64,000 bases of DNA from Rhytidiadelphus loreus (GCA_947034895.1 OX344762.1:16968760-17032759), one strand, 5' to 3'; shown: positions 1-12,016, counted from the first letter of the stretch. The notes: generated by a model from the sequence alone, not told the origin. Numbers and translations are program-made.

Positions 1-1189
1 GTCCAAACTATATATCTAGAGTTCTAGACGACACCACATATCCATCGTATGTTTCTTGAAGTCCTCATTAACTTGTATGTCACTTTTTTCTTGATTCTTG
101 TGAGGCCGACTATGTTCATAGTGTTTACATCTTATTATCCAAGATTTGGTTTTCATGTTTGTGTAGTCCGAGCAGTGTTCGAGCAATGTCTCAATTGCAC
201 ACAGCCTGCCAAAACATAGGTCTTTGTATGCCCAACTACAATGATTTTGCTACTGCTATACGGGGAAGAGATACACCCGGATATTTCCCCCCCGTGAGTT
301 ATACACCCCATTTGCTTTATACTTGCCTTGGTCTTCAATTACTTGGTATTGCACAATACGATCTTGAAGTAGGATCCAAATAGAGTAGTACAGTATAGAG
401 TAACTGAAGCTAAATTACATTGACATGAATGTATTCCTAGAAATGCTTATTCATGTTACTTGCTTGTCCAGGTTGTTGGTCCGCTTCCAGCTTACAAACC
501 GACTGTATAAGTTACATGTGCTGCTAGAGAGGAAAAATATCATACAAGAACACCATCTTCTAACATTCATCGTGCATTTTTTTCAGCCAAATGACGTAAT
601 TGTCCATTACAACTTTTGAATTTCTAAATTATAGTTCGACACTGATCCCAACTCGCTTGATTTGGACTTCGTTTCCCAAATTTTTGCACAGAATTCGTTT
701 TGCGATCTATGAAATCTTCAATTCATTAGTTCAAGAGTAATAATAGCCAATATCGATATATGGCGAAGAAAGTGTATGATGAATGTTATAACATGGTGAG
801 CTTAAAGATTTCAAGACGTTTTCAATTCCGCAGTGTATTTATATTCAAATCTTTTGAAATTTGTTGAATCTTGGAAGTTCCAAGATATGTAGTTCGGGTT
901 TCAAAAACCACCTATTTAATAAATTCCAAGGGCATGTATTGTATAGTCCTCCGCAGAGTTTTATTACAATGTAGCCTTCATTCTCTACACCCAGTTCGCA
1001 GTTGGACATGGAGTTCTTGTTGGATTTTCTACAGCGTGCTATTCATGATTATGGAGTATGCTTTTTTTCACAGAGGAATTCTTTGTGATTTTCTTTGTAT
1101 TATTTAGCGTCACTTATGCATGCTTTTAATCTCGTTATAAGACCCTACATTGATTTCATGCATCCAATATCATCCATTATTTTCATCCA
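1..1189. other. Intergenic, no gene recognised
   Basis: AT-rich sequence. Short open frames occur on both strands, but none carries a recognisable motif, and no repeat structure stands out. I see nothing supportable here. Confidence 0.5.
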
Positions 1190-1535
1190 CTTCCCCGGGT
1201 TACATCCATGTTTTCCATCCACTTTCATCATCTACATTCATCCATTTTTTTCATCCACTCTCATCATCTACATTCATTCATTTTTTTCATCCACTTTCAT
1301 CCATTTTTTTAAATTTCATGCACCCATTTTCTTAAGCACTTTCATTTTACTGACCCTTCCATGTATTCTTTTTTTAACTTTCATAGAAATTTTCCTAAAC
1401 TTTTGTTCCAATTATCATCCATTTTTTCTTGTCTATTTGATCAAAAATTTCAAAATAGTTTCTTCCCGCTCGCCAATCCCCGCTCGCCAATCCCCGCTCC
1501 CTGCTCGCCGCTCGCCGCTCCCCGCTCACGTACCA
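1190..1535. repeat. Pyrimidine-rich simple repeats
   Basis: The first part (about 1190-1330) repeats CATCCA/TTTTTTCATCCAC units on the + strand. The second part (about 1466-1530) is a short minisatellite of CGCTCGCCAATCCC-type and CGCTCGC units. The 165-residue open frame covering it is only a translation of this low-complexity DNA. Confidence 0.6.
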
Positions 1536-1559
1536 GCATTCCCCCTCATTTACGACATG

Positions 1560-2562
1560 TTTGCCACTTTTTACCAACTAGTTTGCAACTAGGTTATGAC
1601 TTTTCTATAACTACTGTGATTACTTTATAGAATATGTACAACTATTTTGTAATTTTTTTGTGACTCATGAATCATGAGTACAACTTATTTGCAACTACTA
1701 TGCATCTTGATGATACATTTGTGCAACTTATTATCAACTGCATACAAGTGTTTTACAACTCATTTGCAATTGATGGTCAACTAGTATACTCATAATACAA
1801 TATATAACATATTATACACAATATACCATACATAATACAACACATAGTATACCATAATTACATAATACAACACATATAGTATACCATACAATATACATCA
1901 TACAATACTCACCATACTGGACAAATATGTTAGGTAGCTCCAAAGGCCACTTATTGTGATTTTAGGGTGTTAAGAAGACGAGTTATACAAGTGGGGTGGC
2001 AGTAGGTATGACAAATGATATGGGATATATAAAATGCACGAATTATATTAAAGTAAACTTATCTTCTTGTAGTTGTTTTGTAGTTGTTTTGTAGTTGTAA
2101 ATTAGTTGTATTTTGGTTGTTCTATAGTTGTTTTCTACTTGAAATGTAGTCGTTTCCTAGTTGCATAACTTGTCTTCTTGTAGTTGTTTTGTAGTTGTAA
2201 ACTAGTTGTATTTTGGTTGTTCTATAGTTGTATTTTGGTTGTTCTATAGTTGTTTTCTAGTTGTCTTTGAATTGATTTCTAGTTGCACTCTAGTTGTAGA
2301 TTCCACATAACGCAAAGTTGTCCACATCAACATTTCTAACGAATATAGGATGTAAAATACCTACTATGTTACGATTTCATTTTCCTACATTTTTTTCTAC
2401 GACTATTCTGCAACTACAACAACTACTTTGCAACTACAACAACATACACATCAAAGTTGGTGCAATTATAGAAAATTGCAATTGCAAGATAGTTATATAG
2501 GACACTTAGTTGCATTTGAGTTGTATATGGCCGGTTGCAGCGAACACGTTTTCCTTCTAGTG
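1560..2562. repeat. Inverted clusters of CAACTA/TAGTTG repeats, possible CACTA element
   Basis: The left part (about 1570-1790) is dense in TGCAACTA/CAACT motifs. The right part (about 2060-2310) is dense in their complement, TAGTTGT, including two long direct repeats (2068-2150 and 2170-2260). Inverted subterminal motif clusters like this are typical of CACTA elements. The right edge ends in CTTCTAGTG at 2562. I could not find a matching CACTA left end or a target duplication, so the assignment to a CACTA element is tentative. Confidence 0.3.
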
Positions 2563-3617
2563 TGATTTGCACAACTTGAATACTACTTTTCTTCAGCAGG
2601 TTACACCTTCAACGATTGAGATTTCAAACCATGGCGCATTTTAAAGGAAGGACAGGGAAGCACGTAGTTACTCACTCACACAGGTAACAAGAACCCAAAA
2701 TCGCAAGTCCTAACTACACTTTGCATTTTTTTGTGCTTGGATTCTACACATAGTTCTGGACTATGTCAATTTAAATTTTAAAACTACAAGTCCTAACTCT
2801 TAAGTCTACTTCTACCTTCCACACAAAGCAAGTCCATTGCCGCATTTACGCACCTGGTTAGCTCATTGTTCTTGCAAAACAAAATCCATCATACTGAATT
2901 GTGGAAACTGTTGGCGATCTCTAATGATCTCACGTTGGTACCCTAGCAATTAAGAACAAAGAGGTGGAAAGCATGCTGGCGAGAGAGTGGGAATGAATGC
3001 CACTACTGTAGGCAATGGTACTAAAAGATATAGATAACTTCTTGAGCTGCAAGCATGTTTGGCGACAATGCTTCAACCCTAGCAACAAAATGGCCTCCCT
3101 TCCATTCCCGCATGGTGCTCGTTGGCACCAGCTACATTTGAATTAGCACTTTCTGCACGCTCTCAATGGCAACAACCACCTCTTGTCATAGCACCGTTAG
3201 GCAGCCTGTGCCCAAATAGAAGAGGACAATCTGGCGACATTTTCTATTTTTTCCTGCAAAAAAACATACTATTAATTTTTCGCACCCTATTTTTTTTGGT
3301 GCTATTTGGCCCAATTTCGCCCCCAAAAAATGGACTACTCTAAACTACCTCAGCCTACAACTATCTAGATCCTTGCAATGAGCACTAGATTCAAAGCACT
3401 TGCAACATCAACAATACGCTCTAGGAAAAATATGGCTCAATCTGTACAACCATACTCCTCATATTTGAAGCAATGCTCCAAGCACAATAGTTTCCATAGC
3501 TTTCCACGAACTATAGAATGACGTGTGGTTCGAGTTACCATAACAATTGCATATTCCAAAAGTAGTCAAACACATCAAATTAAAAGAGCAAGGAATAATG
3601 CACCCAAAGGTAAGTAA
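2563..3617. other. Intergenic, no gene recognised
   Basis: No conserved protein motif or clear repeat was found. Several short frames exist but look like chance. Confidence 0.45.
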
Positions 3618-3895
3618 CACTAGTAGGAAGCCTTGTTTAATTGGATGTTCCTGCGTCAAAGTTGACGAATTTTTTTAAACATCCAATGTAACATCTTCAT
3701 GTGTTTATGTCAACAATGACATCCAATGTAGCATAAAGATGTTACATTGGATGTCATTGTTGACATAAACACATGAAGATGTTACATTGAATGTCATTGT
3801 TGACATAAACACATGAAGATGTTACATTGGATGCTTAAAAAAATCCGTCAACTTTGACGCAGGAACATCCAATTAAACAAGGCTTTCTTCTAGTG
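3618..3895. mobile_element. CACTA-type foldback MITE
   Basis: A 278-bp element that is almost entirely an inverted repeat. The left end CACTAGTAGGAAGCC matches the complement of the right end, and the match continues for most of the element. Internal 40-60-bp blocks (TGTTACATTGGATGTCATTG) recur. It is flanked on both sides by TAA (3615-3617 and 3896-3898), the 3-bp target duplication expected for the CACTA (En/Spm) superfamily. It has no coding capacity. Confidence 0.85.
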
Positions 3896-3898
3896 TAA

Positions 3899-4550
3899 CA
3901 AGCATCATAAGCAAGAAATCCAAGATGAAATCAGGGAGGGCCAAAATACCACGTACATACATTCGACTACCTCGACAATTTAAGAAACACAAGCATGCCT
4001 CAAATTCAGCAACACATAAACAACATAAACATATACCACAGTGACTCATTCAAAAGGCCATTATCAATCAACACACGTTTTTTAATCACAAAGATAATGA
4101 TAGAAAAATAAAGATTGCTCATAGTAGAGCGAATTGAAAGTGGTAGAACTCAATAAGAATATTTTTGTTCAATAACTGCTAGCTCAATCCGGCTCTATAT
4201 TTTAATATATATAATATTCAGAAGCAATACACTAGCTAGAATATATTCTTAGTTTCGTAATTCTATCTAATAAGGCCAAGATGAACTCATATCTGATTCG
4301 ACCTCGGACTCATCATCCTCGTTCTAGTGGAAATCGGAACACTACTCATCCTCTATTAAGACTTGTTGGACCAAAAGGGGCTCAGGGATGATAATCGAGC
4401 TGAAACTGGACGAAGAACTCTCTAAACCAATGGACTCCACTAGGGCTACCGCCGGCATGGAATTTTTGAGGGCCATTTTCATATTCATCTCATAGTAGCA
4501 ACTTCCGCATAGCTCACGTTGGAAGGATCCAACGATGCATCATTAGAGCT
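3899..4550. other. Region downstream of the Dof-like relic
   Basis: The part nearest 4550 may be the decayed continuation of the acidic tail of the minus-strand Dof-like pseudogene: after its stop the same frame reads SSNDASLDPSNVSYAEVATMR before another stop. The rest is AT-rich with nothing recognisable. Confidence 0.35.
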
Positions 4551-5568
4551 CTAGGAGTCAGAATCAAATGCAACAGGTCTATCCACCACGAGAGTCCCGT
4601 ACATGACCTCCACATACATGACCTCCACATTACTGGAGGTGGACTCAAAGATCATCTCAACCATGTGGTTTGAGACCATATCAACATCAAGAGCCATCAG
4701 TCCAGACTCAATGAAATCCATGAACTTTGCATCTTCGTTGCAGCTCCAAGTCGGAGGCAACTCACCATCCAGTACATTGGCCGTAGAAGAGAAGGCATCA
4801 ACATTTGAAGTCTCATTATTCTCCTCTGTCGATATTCCGGCCTCAAGGTAATGTAAATACACAGCGGCCTCATCACTCAAAGGCAAAGGTAAGTTTCCAT
4901 CGTCCCCATTGGGAATCCAAGAGACGGAATTAACTTGAGTATTCTCTTCTTGTGTCAATTCGGCGTCAAAGAAATCCACATATTGTAAATCCTCATCACT
5001 CATCGCTGGGAATAATCTAGCGCCGGAATCAAAGGGCATCATCTCTGGATTAAAGGGTAGTGGCAAGAATGATTCATCAAATGGTTGGTAGCTTCCGCCT
5101 TTAGAGTTGCTAGAAGCATTTGGGAATGGCGCATGCACACGTTGTTTCAAGTGTAACTAGGGGGCTCTTATTTTCTAGGACATAGTGTGCACTAGGTGCC
5201 TTTCTTTGTTAGTCCCCAACAATTGCATTTGGAATTGCTTTCCACAACTTAAGCATTTGAAGCGTGGTTGGGAGAGGTTGTTATTGTTGTAATACTTGAA
5301 GAGCACAATCGGCCACGTCACAATGGCAGCACTGGGGCGACAAGCTTTTCAATTTCGCAGGGTCCTCGTTATGCTTTTTGGCATAGGTTTTTCCCTATGG
5401 ATGATCATGCGACCCCAATGTGAAGAATTTGCAACAGTGGTGGCATCGGTACCTTGGTTGGTCCGCCTTCTTATTGTCAAAGTATCTGAAGGCACTATCG
5501 TTGGATTCGGACCCGCAGTGATAGCAGCGGTAAACCTCTGGCACAACGATTTCCTATGCGGATGCCAT
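4551..5568 (-). pseudogene. Dof-like double zinc-finger protein, broken
   Basis: Not open as a whole, but reading the minus strand from an ATG at 5568 gives two tandem Dof-type fingers. Finger 1 reads CYHCGS...FRYFDN...DQPRYRCHHC...FFTLGS (Cys pairs separated by 23 residues). Finger 2 reads CCHC...KYYNN...LSQPRFKCLSC, with the exact C-x2-C-x21-C-x2-C Dof spacing. Both keep the YYNN/QPR core of Dof (DNA-binding one finger) plant transcription factors. A one-base shift near 5305 interrupts finger 2. Four in-frame TAG codons interrupt the coding line before an acidic 199-residue tail (4551-5150), which ends in a fifth TAG. That tail contains three degenerate repeats starting SDEDLQYVDFF, SDEAAVYLHYL and NEDAKFMDFIE, possibly a former activation region. 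Family assignment rests on my recognition of the finger; that it is a pseudogene follows from the lesions, unless introns remove some of them. Confidence 0.6.
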
Positions 5569-5599
5569 CATAAAGAACTAACTATGTTGTAAAGTGCGT

Positions 5600-6054
5600 T
5601 ACCGAAAATGAGTGGAATAGAAGAACTAAGCTAGGGAGGAAATGGCAGCACCGTGCGATGATCACGAGAGCAAAATACGTAGCAAAACAATGGAATGGGA
5701 TGAGAGAGTCCCCTGGTCTTTTATACTTGGGGTGCAAGGTAGCGATTGGAAGCCGCCACTATTGCAGGTATCTTTTCACATTGGTGGTATGACATTTTGT
5801 TTTTGGGTTGAGCTTTTCAATTTTGATAGGTCGCATTTGTTGGGGGCGAAATGGGTCGATTTTGATATGTCGAAATGGGTGTGGTTCTCGATTGTGCAAT
5901 TGATACCTCACATGTGCTATTCGACGGATCATTCTTCAAGTTGCAGAAGGTAAATTTTAGTTTGCATCATTCACATTGTGGGTTTTGAGTTTTTTAGGGT
6001 TTCAATGCAGGACTGGTGGTGGTGTGACTATCTCTGAACACTGCTTTTGTGCAG
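5600..6054. other. Between Dof-like relic and kinase relic
   Basis: Open stretches on the plus strand (5642-5953) carry no recognisable kinase N-lobe or other motif. The region may hold decayed upstream exons of the kinase relic, but I cannot support any. Confidence 0.35.
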
Positions 6055-7201
6055 GGTTGGAGTACTTGCACGATAAATGCTCTCCGCCCATCATCCACCG
6101 CAATGTGAAAAAGCATCAACATTTTGCTCACCGACCAACTGGTGGCCAAAGTGGCGGATTTCGGGCTGTCCAAACTGAAACCCATCGGGCAGGAAAATGC
6201 CATTCATGTCACAACGTCAGTGAAAGGCACTCCGGAATATCTAGACCCAGAGTGAGACTTGCAGCTTCCTCATCCTTTTATTTTCATCTCTTGGCTAGGT
6301 TCTGTGCAAGCTCTCCTTGACAATCCCCGAGTGGACTAGATTCAATGTTTGCCATCCCACCATCATGCAATCCACATTCTTGATGCTGATATAAGCAAGT
6401 TCGGTGGTTTCACTTGGGTTGGAGATACCATGAGACAGGAATGCTAACAGAGAAGAGTGATGTCTATGCATTTGGAGTTGTGGTGATGGAGATTCTCACT
6501 GGACGACCCCATATGTACATTGCTCAGAAGGATAGCTCCCCGGGCTGAACGTTTTTTTTGTAAGAGCTGGTGATTTGGCGTGATGCATTTAGGTTTAATA
6601 GAGAGGGATGGGATTATAGAAAGAATCTACATCACAACTAGAATTTCGACGGTTTAGCGACGTTCTCAGCAACGTTATTAGCTACATGCAATGTTGTGGA
6701 ACAGCAAACATGAAATTTTTGAAACATACTGCAGCAAATATGCCACGTTTCTCAGTCAGCATGGTCAAAAACGTTGCTCACTTTGGACAAATGAATGTTG
6801 TTGAAGGCCATTTTTGGAATCACATTTTAGTGTTCTCAGCCATTTGCAAAACGTTGTTACAAACAATACTGTAGTGGGTGAATTTCTATTCGTGCCTATG
6901 TTGAATAGAAGGCTATCAATGCGTGCCGATATGTTGGCATTGATGGCAGGTTGGCGAAGCTTGGAGAGATGAACAAGTTGATGGTTTAGCAGATCCCAAT
7001 TTGAGAGACGATTTCGACAGAGGCGAACTTGTGAGCTTAGTGGAGTTGGTATTGTGGTGTGCGAGGAGGAGAAGTGCAGAGAGACCATTCATGCATCAAG
7101 TTGTGCGAAGGCTGTATGATTTAGGACTGGGTGGGACATCGGAGACCTCCCAAGATGGAATTGACTTGGCCGACGAATATGAGCGTCATGCCATCAATTA
7201 G
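6055..7201 (+). pseudogene. Receptor-like protein kinase, broken catalytic domain
   Basis: Three exon-like blocks of a plant receptor-kinase domain remain. Block 1 (about 6055-6251) begins after a TGTGCAG acceptor and reads [19 protein letters not shown], then, after one surplus A in an A5 run near 6108, [20 protein letters not shown] and GTPEYLDPE, ending at a GTGAGA donor. Block 2 (about 6427-6547) reads ETGMLTEKSDVYAFGVVVME, then ILTGRPH, and runs into TGA. Block 3 (about 6958-7201) reads DPNLRDDFDRGELVSLVELV, then LWCA and ERPFMHQVVRRL, to a TAG stop. The catalytic HRD aspartate is Asn, so even the ancestor may have been inactive. The N-lobe, the transmembrane segment and any ectodomain are missing. 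The intron between blocks 2 and 3 holds repeat-like DNA (about 6640-6880). Confidence 0.75.
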
Positions 7202-8919
7202 TGGCGATGACTTTGAAAGATTTGGATAGTGAGACCCAACGAATCTTCGTCCAGCAATATGCACGCTGAGGTTCTAATTCGAGTGTAGACACTCCAAAGC
7301 TACACAGAAATGACTGCAAGGAAATTCCGCATGAAATTTATGCCCTTGTTGAAAGTCTGCTACCAAATCGGGCATACCACAATTCTTCTTTCCTCCAAGT
7401 ACTAAATAAGCCCACTCACCGCAGTTTTGGAATGTGATTCTGAAACTCCCTTGAGTTCTTCTGCAGGTCGATCTGACACCCCAAAATCAGTGCCACTTCA
7501 GTTGTAAATCATCAACGCGTACCGAGCTCACTCTTCACAGGCTGCCAATTCCGTTAGCAGATTCATGTCAGTTTAGTTGTAGCACATTCAAATGTTTTCA
7601 AGCGCACTCTCAACAATCAATCAGCTGAAATCAACAAGTGTGGTCGACTCCACTAACCATAACAGGAGGCTGGCATTTTCACAAATTTATTCCATCACTT
7701 GCTCAAGACAGAATTCAGTGTCTGGTTTTCAATAGAACCTGGGTGTTTAGTGAGATGAATGAAGCAGAATCAACACTACCCATGCAAGAACATACAAATC
7801 AGACATGAACAGGCAAGCAATGACTGAAACTTGAAGTACAACTAACTCAAAGCACTACAAGATGTACATTCAAGCTCCCGAAGCTTCAAAATCGACAGGA
7901 ATCGCCAGCAAAATGTTTGACGCAAACCCATGTTGCATCACGGGAATCGAGACAGAAGTGCTCAAACGATGTCACTCAATTAGTTTGCCGTAACCATAAA
8001 TTACGAACCAAATTGGTAACCCTAAATAAGTAAGGTCAGAGTTCGACGCAGGCTAGCTTTCATGCGATTCCACGGTATTCCAGGGCGCATATGCTAACCG
8101 AGGCTTGTGGTAGCCTCAGCAAAGTGACTTCCCGAATGACTGTGACCACGAGATTGATCAGGCGATGCAGAAAGAATTGTAATTTAAGCTTAGTGGTGAC
8201 GATGGAGCCTTTTTCTTAATTTCATTTCCACAAGGAGCAAAAGCAGCCGCGTTCCTCGCGTCTTGGTGCTCTCACTACTGGCACCTTATCCACCTTTGAG
8301 TACGCTCTTGTGTACTCCCTCCGTTGTGTTTCTACAGGGGAGGACGGCCTTCGCGGCCATCATTCTCAATTGCGGCTTAGACGACACTGACTCTTCCATA
8401 AATGCAAGGTTGACATGCGCATAGTGGAATAGCTTTAGTTTTATGGAGGAAGGACTGCTCGCCGGCGGAGTTTTTTGAGCCTGTGGCTGAAGTCGCATTC
8501 ATCGCCTTCTAGTGTCGAATAGGTGAGCAGACAGCGCATTTGTAAGCCGCATTTGGTTGCAAGTTTGTGTGCTTCGGATTTTGGCGTTTGGAAAGAACTC
8601 AAGACGTGCTTGATTGAGGACCACACGTTTGCCTTTGAATTCCTATCCACGCAATGTTATCTGACAGAGGGAGACTCTGTGTGGCTTTTCGCTGTAGAAT
8701 TCGAAATAGGATTGGTAGGGACGTTTGAGTGGATTGTAGGTGCCAAGAATGTTCACGACTGGTTCTAGAAGGATTTATGCAGTTTTGAGTGAATTTTGGA
8801 GAAATTGTGAAACATCTTGCAATTTCTTATGAATTTGGGAGAGTGTTTGCGAATTCTTTAGGTTCTGAGATTTTTGCTGTGCGTTTGTAATTGAAGTGAG
8901 TGTGCAAGGAGGAGAATCC
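7202..8919. other. Upstream region of MET1-like gene
   Basis: No gene recognised. It must include the MET1 promoter and 5' UTR, but I see no convincing TATA box. At 8315 there is an isolated TACTCCCTCCGTTGTG, resembling a mariner/Stowaway end, without a partner. Confidence 0.4.
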
Positions 8920-9897
8920 ATGGCGACTGCGATGGCAACAGGGGTTTGCCATTCCGCGCAACTGAATGTCGTTATGCGCGCGGTCGATTCTCCAGTATCG
9001 TCGTCTTCAGGGGTGCAATTGCGGCACACGGCCTATACGGGAGTCGGTTTGCAGTCACTGAAAGCGAGCTCCACATTGAGCGAAAGACACCACCGCAATG
9101 CGGCCATGGCAGTGCGTGCCACGGCGGAGCCCTCACCTCCAGCAGTGAAAGAAACTTACGAGGCGGAGCTCGAGAAGCCCTGGGGACTCCGCTTCTACAA
9201 AGGCGCCGACGGCGGCACGTACATCGACGCCATAGCGCCCGGCGGCAGCGCGGACAAGACCGGCAAGTTCTTGCCAGGCGACAAGGTGATCGAGACCAGC
9301 GCCATGTTCGGCAACGATATGTGGCCCGCGGCGGAGTACGGGCGCACAATGTACACCATCCGGCAACGCGTGGGCACACTCCTCATACGCATGGAGAAGC
9401 GGTACGGCGTCCGCTTAGACCGTGGCGCCAGCGCCGAGACACTCTCCAAAGAGCGCAACGCGGGATCTATCAGCGAGGGGATTCGGGAAATTCAGGTGCA
9501 GAATTACCTTCGCAAGCAGGAGCAGAAGAAGCAACGCGAAGAAGAGCTCGACGCGGGGCTTAAGCTCTACAAAGCCAGCAAGTATGAGGAGGCGTTGGTG
9601 CACTTCGAATCCGTTTTAGGGTTGAAGCCCGAAGCGCGAGAGGAGGCCGTCGCGAGCTACAACGTCGCCTGCTGTTACTCTAAGCTGAACCAGGTCGACG
9701 CCGGGCTGCAAGCGCTGGAAGAAGCCATGGAAGCCGGATTCGAAGACTACAAAACAGTCCGTGAAGACCCCGACTTGGCTGTCTTGCGTCAATCACCAGG
9801 TTTCACGCCCCTCATCAACAAATTCGATGAGCCTTTCATCAATGAGAATGCCATTAATGCTGTCAAAAATTTGTTCGGCATGTTTGGGAAGAAGTAG
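8920..9897 (+). CDS. MET1: MET1/ZKT-like thylakoid PDZ-TPR protein
   Basis: An intronless 325-residue protein starting at the first ATG; the frame is open slightly upstream but only from a GTG. Residues 1-67 are rich in Ser/Ala/Arg and lack acidic stretches, as in a chloroplast transit peptide, with a likely cut near AVRA-T. Residues 80-160 form a PDZ-like domain (PWGLRFYKGADGGTYIDAI, PGGSADKTGKFLPGDKVI, WPAAEYGRTMYTIRQRVG). A charged helix (195-212) leads to TPR-like repeats at 207-300 (AGLKLYKASKYEEALVHFE, SYNVACCYSKLNQVDAGLQA). Length and order match Arabidopsis At1g55480 (ZKT/MET1), a stromal-side thylakoid protein reported to help assembly and repair of photosystem II supercomplexes. GC-rich coding sequence contrasts with AT-rich flanks. 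A broken copy of its 3' end follows directly. The function is inferred from family resemblance. Confidence 0.88.
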   Translation: MATAMATGVCHSAQLNVVMRAVDSPVSSSSGVQLRHTAYTGVGLQSLKASSTLSERHHRNAAMAVRATAEPSPPAVKETYEAELEKPWGLRFYKGADGGTYIDAIAPGGSADKTGKFLPGDKVIETSAMFGNDMWPAAEYGRTMYTIRQRVGTLLIRMEKRYGVRLDRGASAETLSKERNAGSISEGIREIQVQNYLRKQEQKKQREEELDAGLKLYKASKYEEALVHFESVLGLKPEAREEAVASYNVACCYSKLNQVDAGLQALEEAMEAGFEDYKTVREDPDLAVLRQSPGFTPLINKFDEPFINENAINAVKNLFGMFGKK

Positions 9898-10068
9898 CCG
9901 GTTGCATATTTTTGTGTAGATAGAAGCCATAGCGATCTCCTGCAGCTTCTTCGATCTTTTTTGTTACACTATGTACCCATCATTTTTTGTACCATTGATA
10001 AGAAATCCCTGCCTAGTTCAAGTTTTTTCTTGTCATGTTGTGTTGCAACTGAATGTGGTGGACTCTGA

Positions 10069-10304
10069 GATTCGATGACTACAAAACGGTCCGCAAAGAT
10101 CCGGACTTGGCCATTTTGCGTTAATCACCAGGTCACGTCTCTTATCTACAAATCTCGTGTGCCTTTCATCAATGAGAGTTCCGTTTCTTCTGTCAAAATC
10201 TTGTTCGGCATGTTTGGAAAGAAGTTGCTGATTATGTGATTTGTGTCAATAGAAGCCAGAGCAAACTACTACAGCGTCTTCGATGGATGTTTTTTGTGGC
10301 ACGG
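10069..10304 (+). pseudogene. Duplicated 3' end of the MET1-like gene
   Basis: This repeats the last ~160 coding bases of the upstream gene plus its 3' UTR in direct orientation, about 330 bp downstream. It reads FDDYKTVRKDPDLAILR, where the gene has FEDYKTVREDPDLAVLR. Then CAA has become TAA, and deletions follow before LFGMFGKK. The similarity continues past the stop codon into UTR sequence (AATAGAAGCCA, TTTTTTGTGGCAC). Because UTR is included, it is a DNA-level tandem copy rather than a processed transcript. It cannot encode a protein. Confidence 0.85.
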
Positions 10305-12016
10305 TCCTCATGTGTGGGGCTCGATATTGGACCCCTTCAGAGATCGCGGGTAGTAAGCAACTAAACACATAAGTGGGACTTCAAAGTGGGAGAAACTTCA
10401 AGCAGGGAGAGAATTGGCTGCATTTTGAAGGTGGCACACTTCCAAGAAAATCTCCTAAGTTTGCTGGAAGTCCCCTAATCACGGGAGAGACCCCTCATTG
10501 CGGGTTTGAATCACGCCAGTCCCCCACATTAGGACTTTTTGTGACAATGACGAGAGTGATCGTGGGGAGCTATCCCAATAGTCATGAAATTAGTCGCTCT
10601 CCATTTTGTCCCTCTTTCAATTGGGTTATTGAGATTTAGATTGCCTTTGAGTTCTTATTCAACTCATAAATTAGGTTATTGAGATTTAGATTGCATTTGA
10701 GTTCTTATTGAGTTCTTATTCAACTTGTAATTTTTTGGAATGACAACAAGACATGATTGCACTCAATTTAATCATATTGAGTTGTGTATTGAGTTGTGTA
10801 CTTTGTGCAATTTTGAGCCGCAAAAGAGATTGAGGTCAAAGATTTTTTTTCTGTTTTCCCTCCAATCTGTTAGAACTAAAAAGTTGCAGCTCTAATTGAG
10901 TTGCTAAACGAGCCTTCTCCCCTTGCCTTAGCATCAAGGAATATTTGCGCCAACTGAAAGAAGGAACTCACATATGCATCTATTGCCAAGGTTGAGGGCA
11001 AAATGGACAGTTTGTCTTCTTATGTCAAATTGTGAGTGCTTAATTTTAAGAAACAAATCCATCTTCTAATTTTACTACAAGCTATGAGATTGCTAGATAG
11101 GCAAGCAATACTTTTAAGTTTTGACATTTGTAATCAGAGGAGACTTTTGATTGTGTTGGTGCAATCATCTTGGTTTTTGAGATTTTGGATTAATTTTTTA
11201 CTTCAAAATTTTAGTCTATCCTATACAATTTTAAGTGACACAAACCCGAAATTGTGTCCCTAGCTTGATTGTGACCCTAGTTTTGGACCCAATTTTATCC
11301 TATTGCATTATAACATGGTGAAAACTATATTGGAATTGGGATCGAAAAGATTAGAATTGGGTTGGAAAATGATCATTTTATAAGTGGAAGTGACAAGTTT
11401 GAGACCACATACAAAGATCTAGACCTTCAAGTGAGATGTTGATTTAATGACTATTATGCGGCTCAAGCCATTAATCATTATTTTCTTATCCAACTCAAAC
11501 TATCACATATGAAGGTCAAATTTGGCAAAGTAGCGTTGAAATGGAATTTCCACTTTAGATTTTGGAAGGTCCACATCACCATGTACCAATCACTAAATGA
11601 CATGTGGCACTTAGTTTATACTAAACCTAACCTTCATGTAGGATAAACTACAAGTTTCTACCACAATTTGTAAAAAACTCAACTCACTTGTATCCATGTT
11701 ACACAAATTGAGTTTTTTGAACTCAACCAAAATATTCAATTGAACTTGCAATGCAAGAGGACAAATATTTAGTTCATGAATTTGGAGTCGATGTAAAAAT
11801 ATTGAAACTTCACACCTCAATAAATCCCCCTTATCATTGTCACACAACATCCATATGCCTTCTACCACAATACTATCCAATCCCACAATAGGTCCAACTA
11901 TCATATAATTTAAAATTTCAATCATTTTTTAAAAGTTATTATTTTACAATACTATTTTAACATTTATTAAGTTTATAAAATTTTCAAAATAAAAAAAATG
12001 GGTCCCAAAAGTTTTC
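10305..12016. other. Intergenic, no gene recognised
   Basis: AT-rich. There is a direct tandem duplication around 10621-10725 (GGGTTATTGAGATTTAGATT block). The stretch 11510-11640, read on the minus strand, resembles 55860-55980, so both are probably parts of an undefined dispersed repeat. No coding evidence. Confidence 0.4.

Noticed and set aside
1095..1592. 165-residue frame
   Set aside because: Produced by CATCCA/TTTTTC simple repeats.
6639..6876. CACTA MITE between kinase blocks
   Set aside because: The right side ends in TGTAGTG, but the left lacks CACTA and no duplication is seen.
8315..8330. TACTCCCTCCGTTGTG as a Stowaway/mariner end
   Set aside because: No inverted partner within a reasonable distance.
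8896..8919. Upstream GTG start for MET1
   Set aside because: Plant nuclear genes start at ATG; the ATG at 8920 leads directly into a transit-peptide-like sequence.
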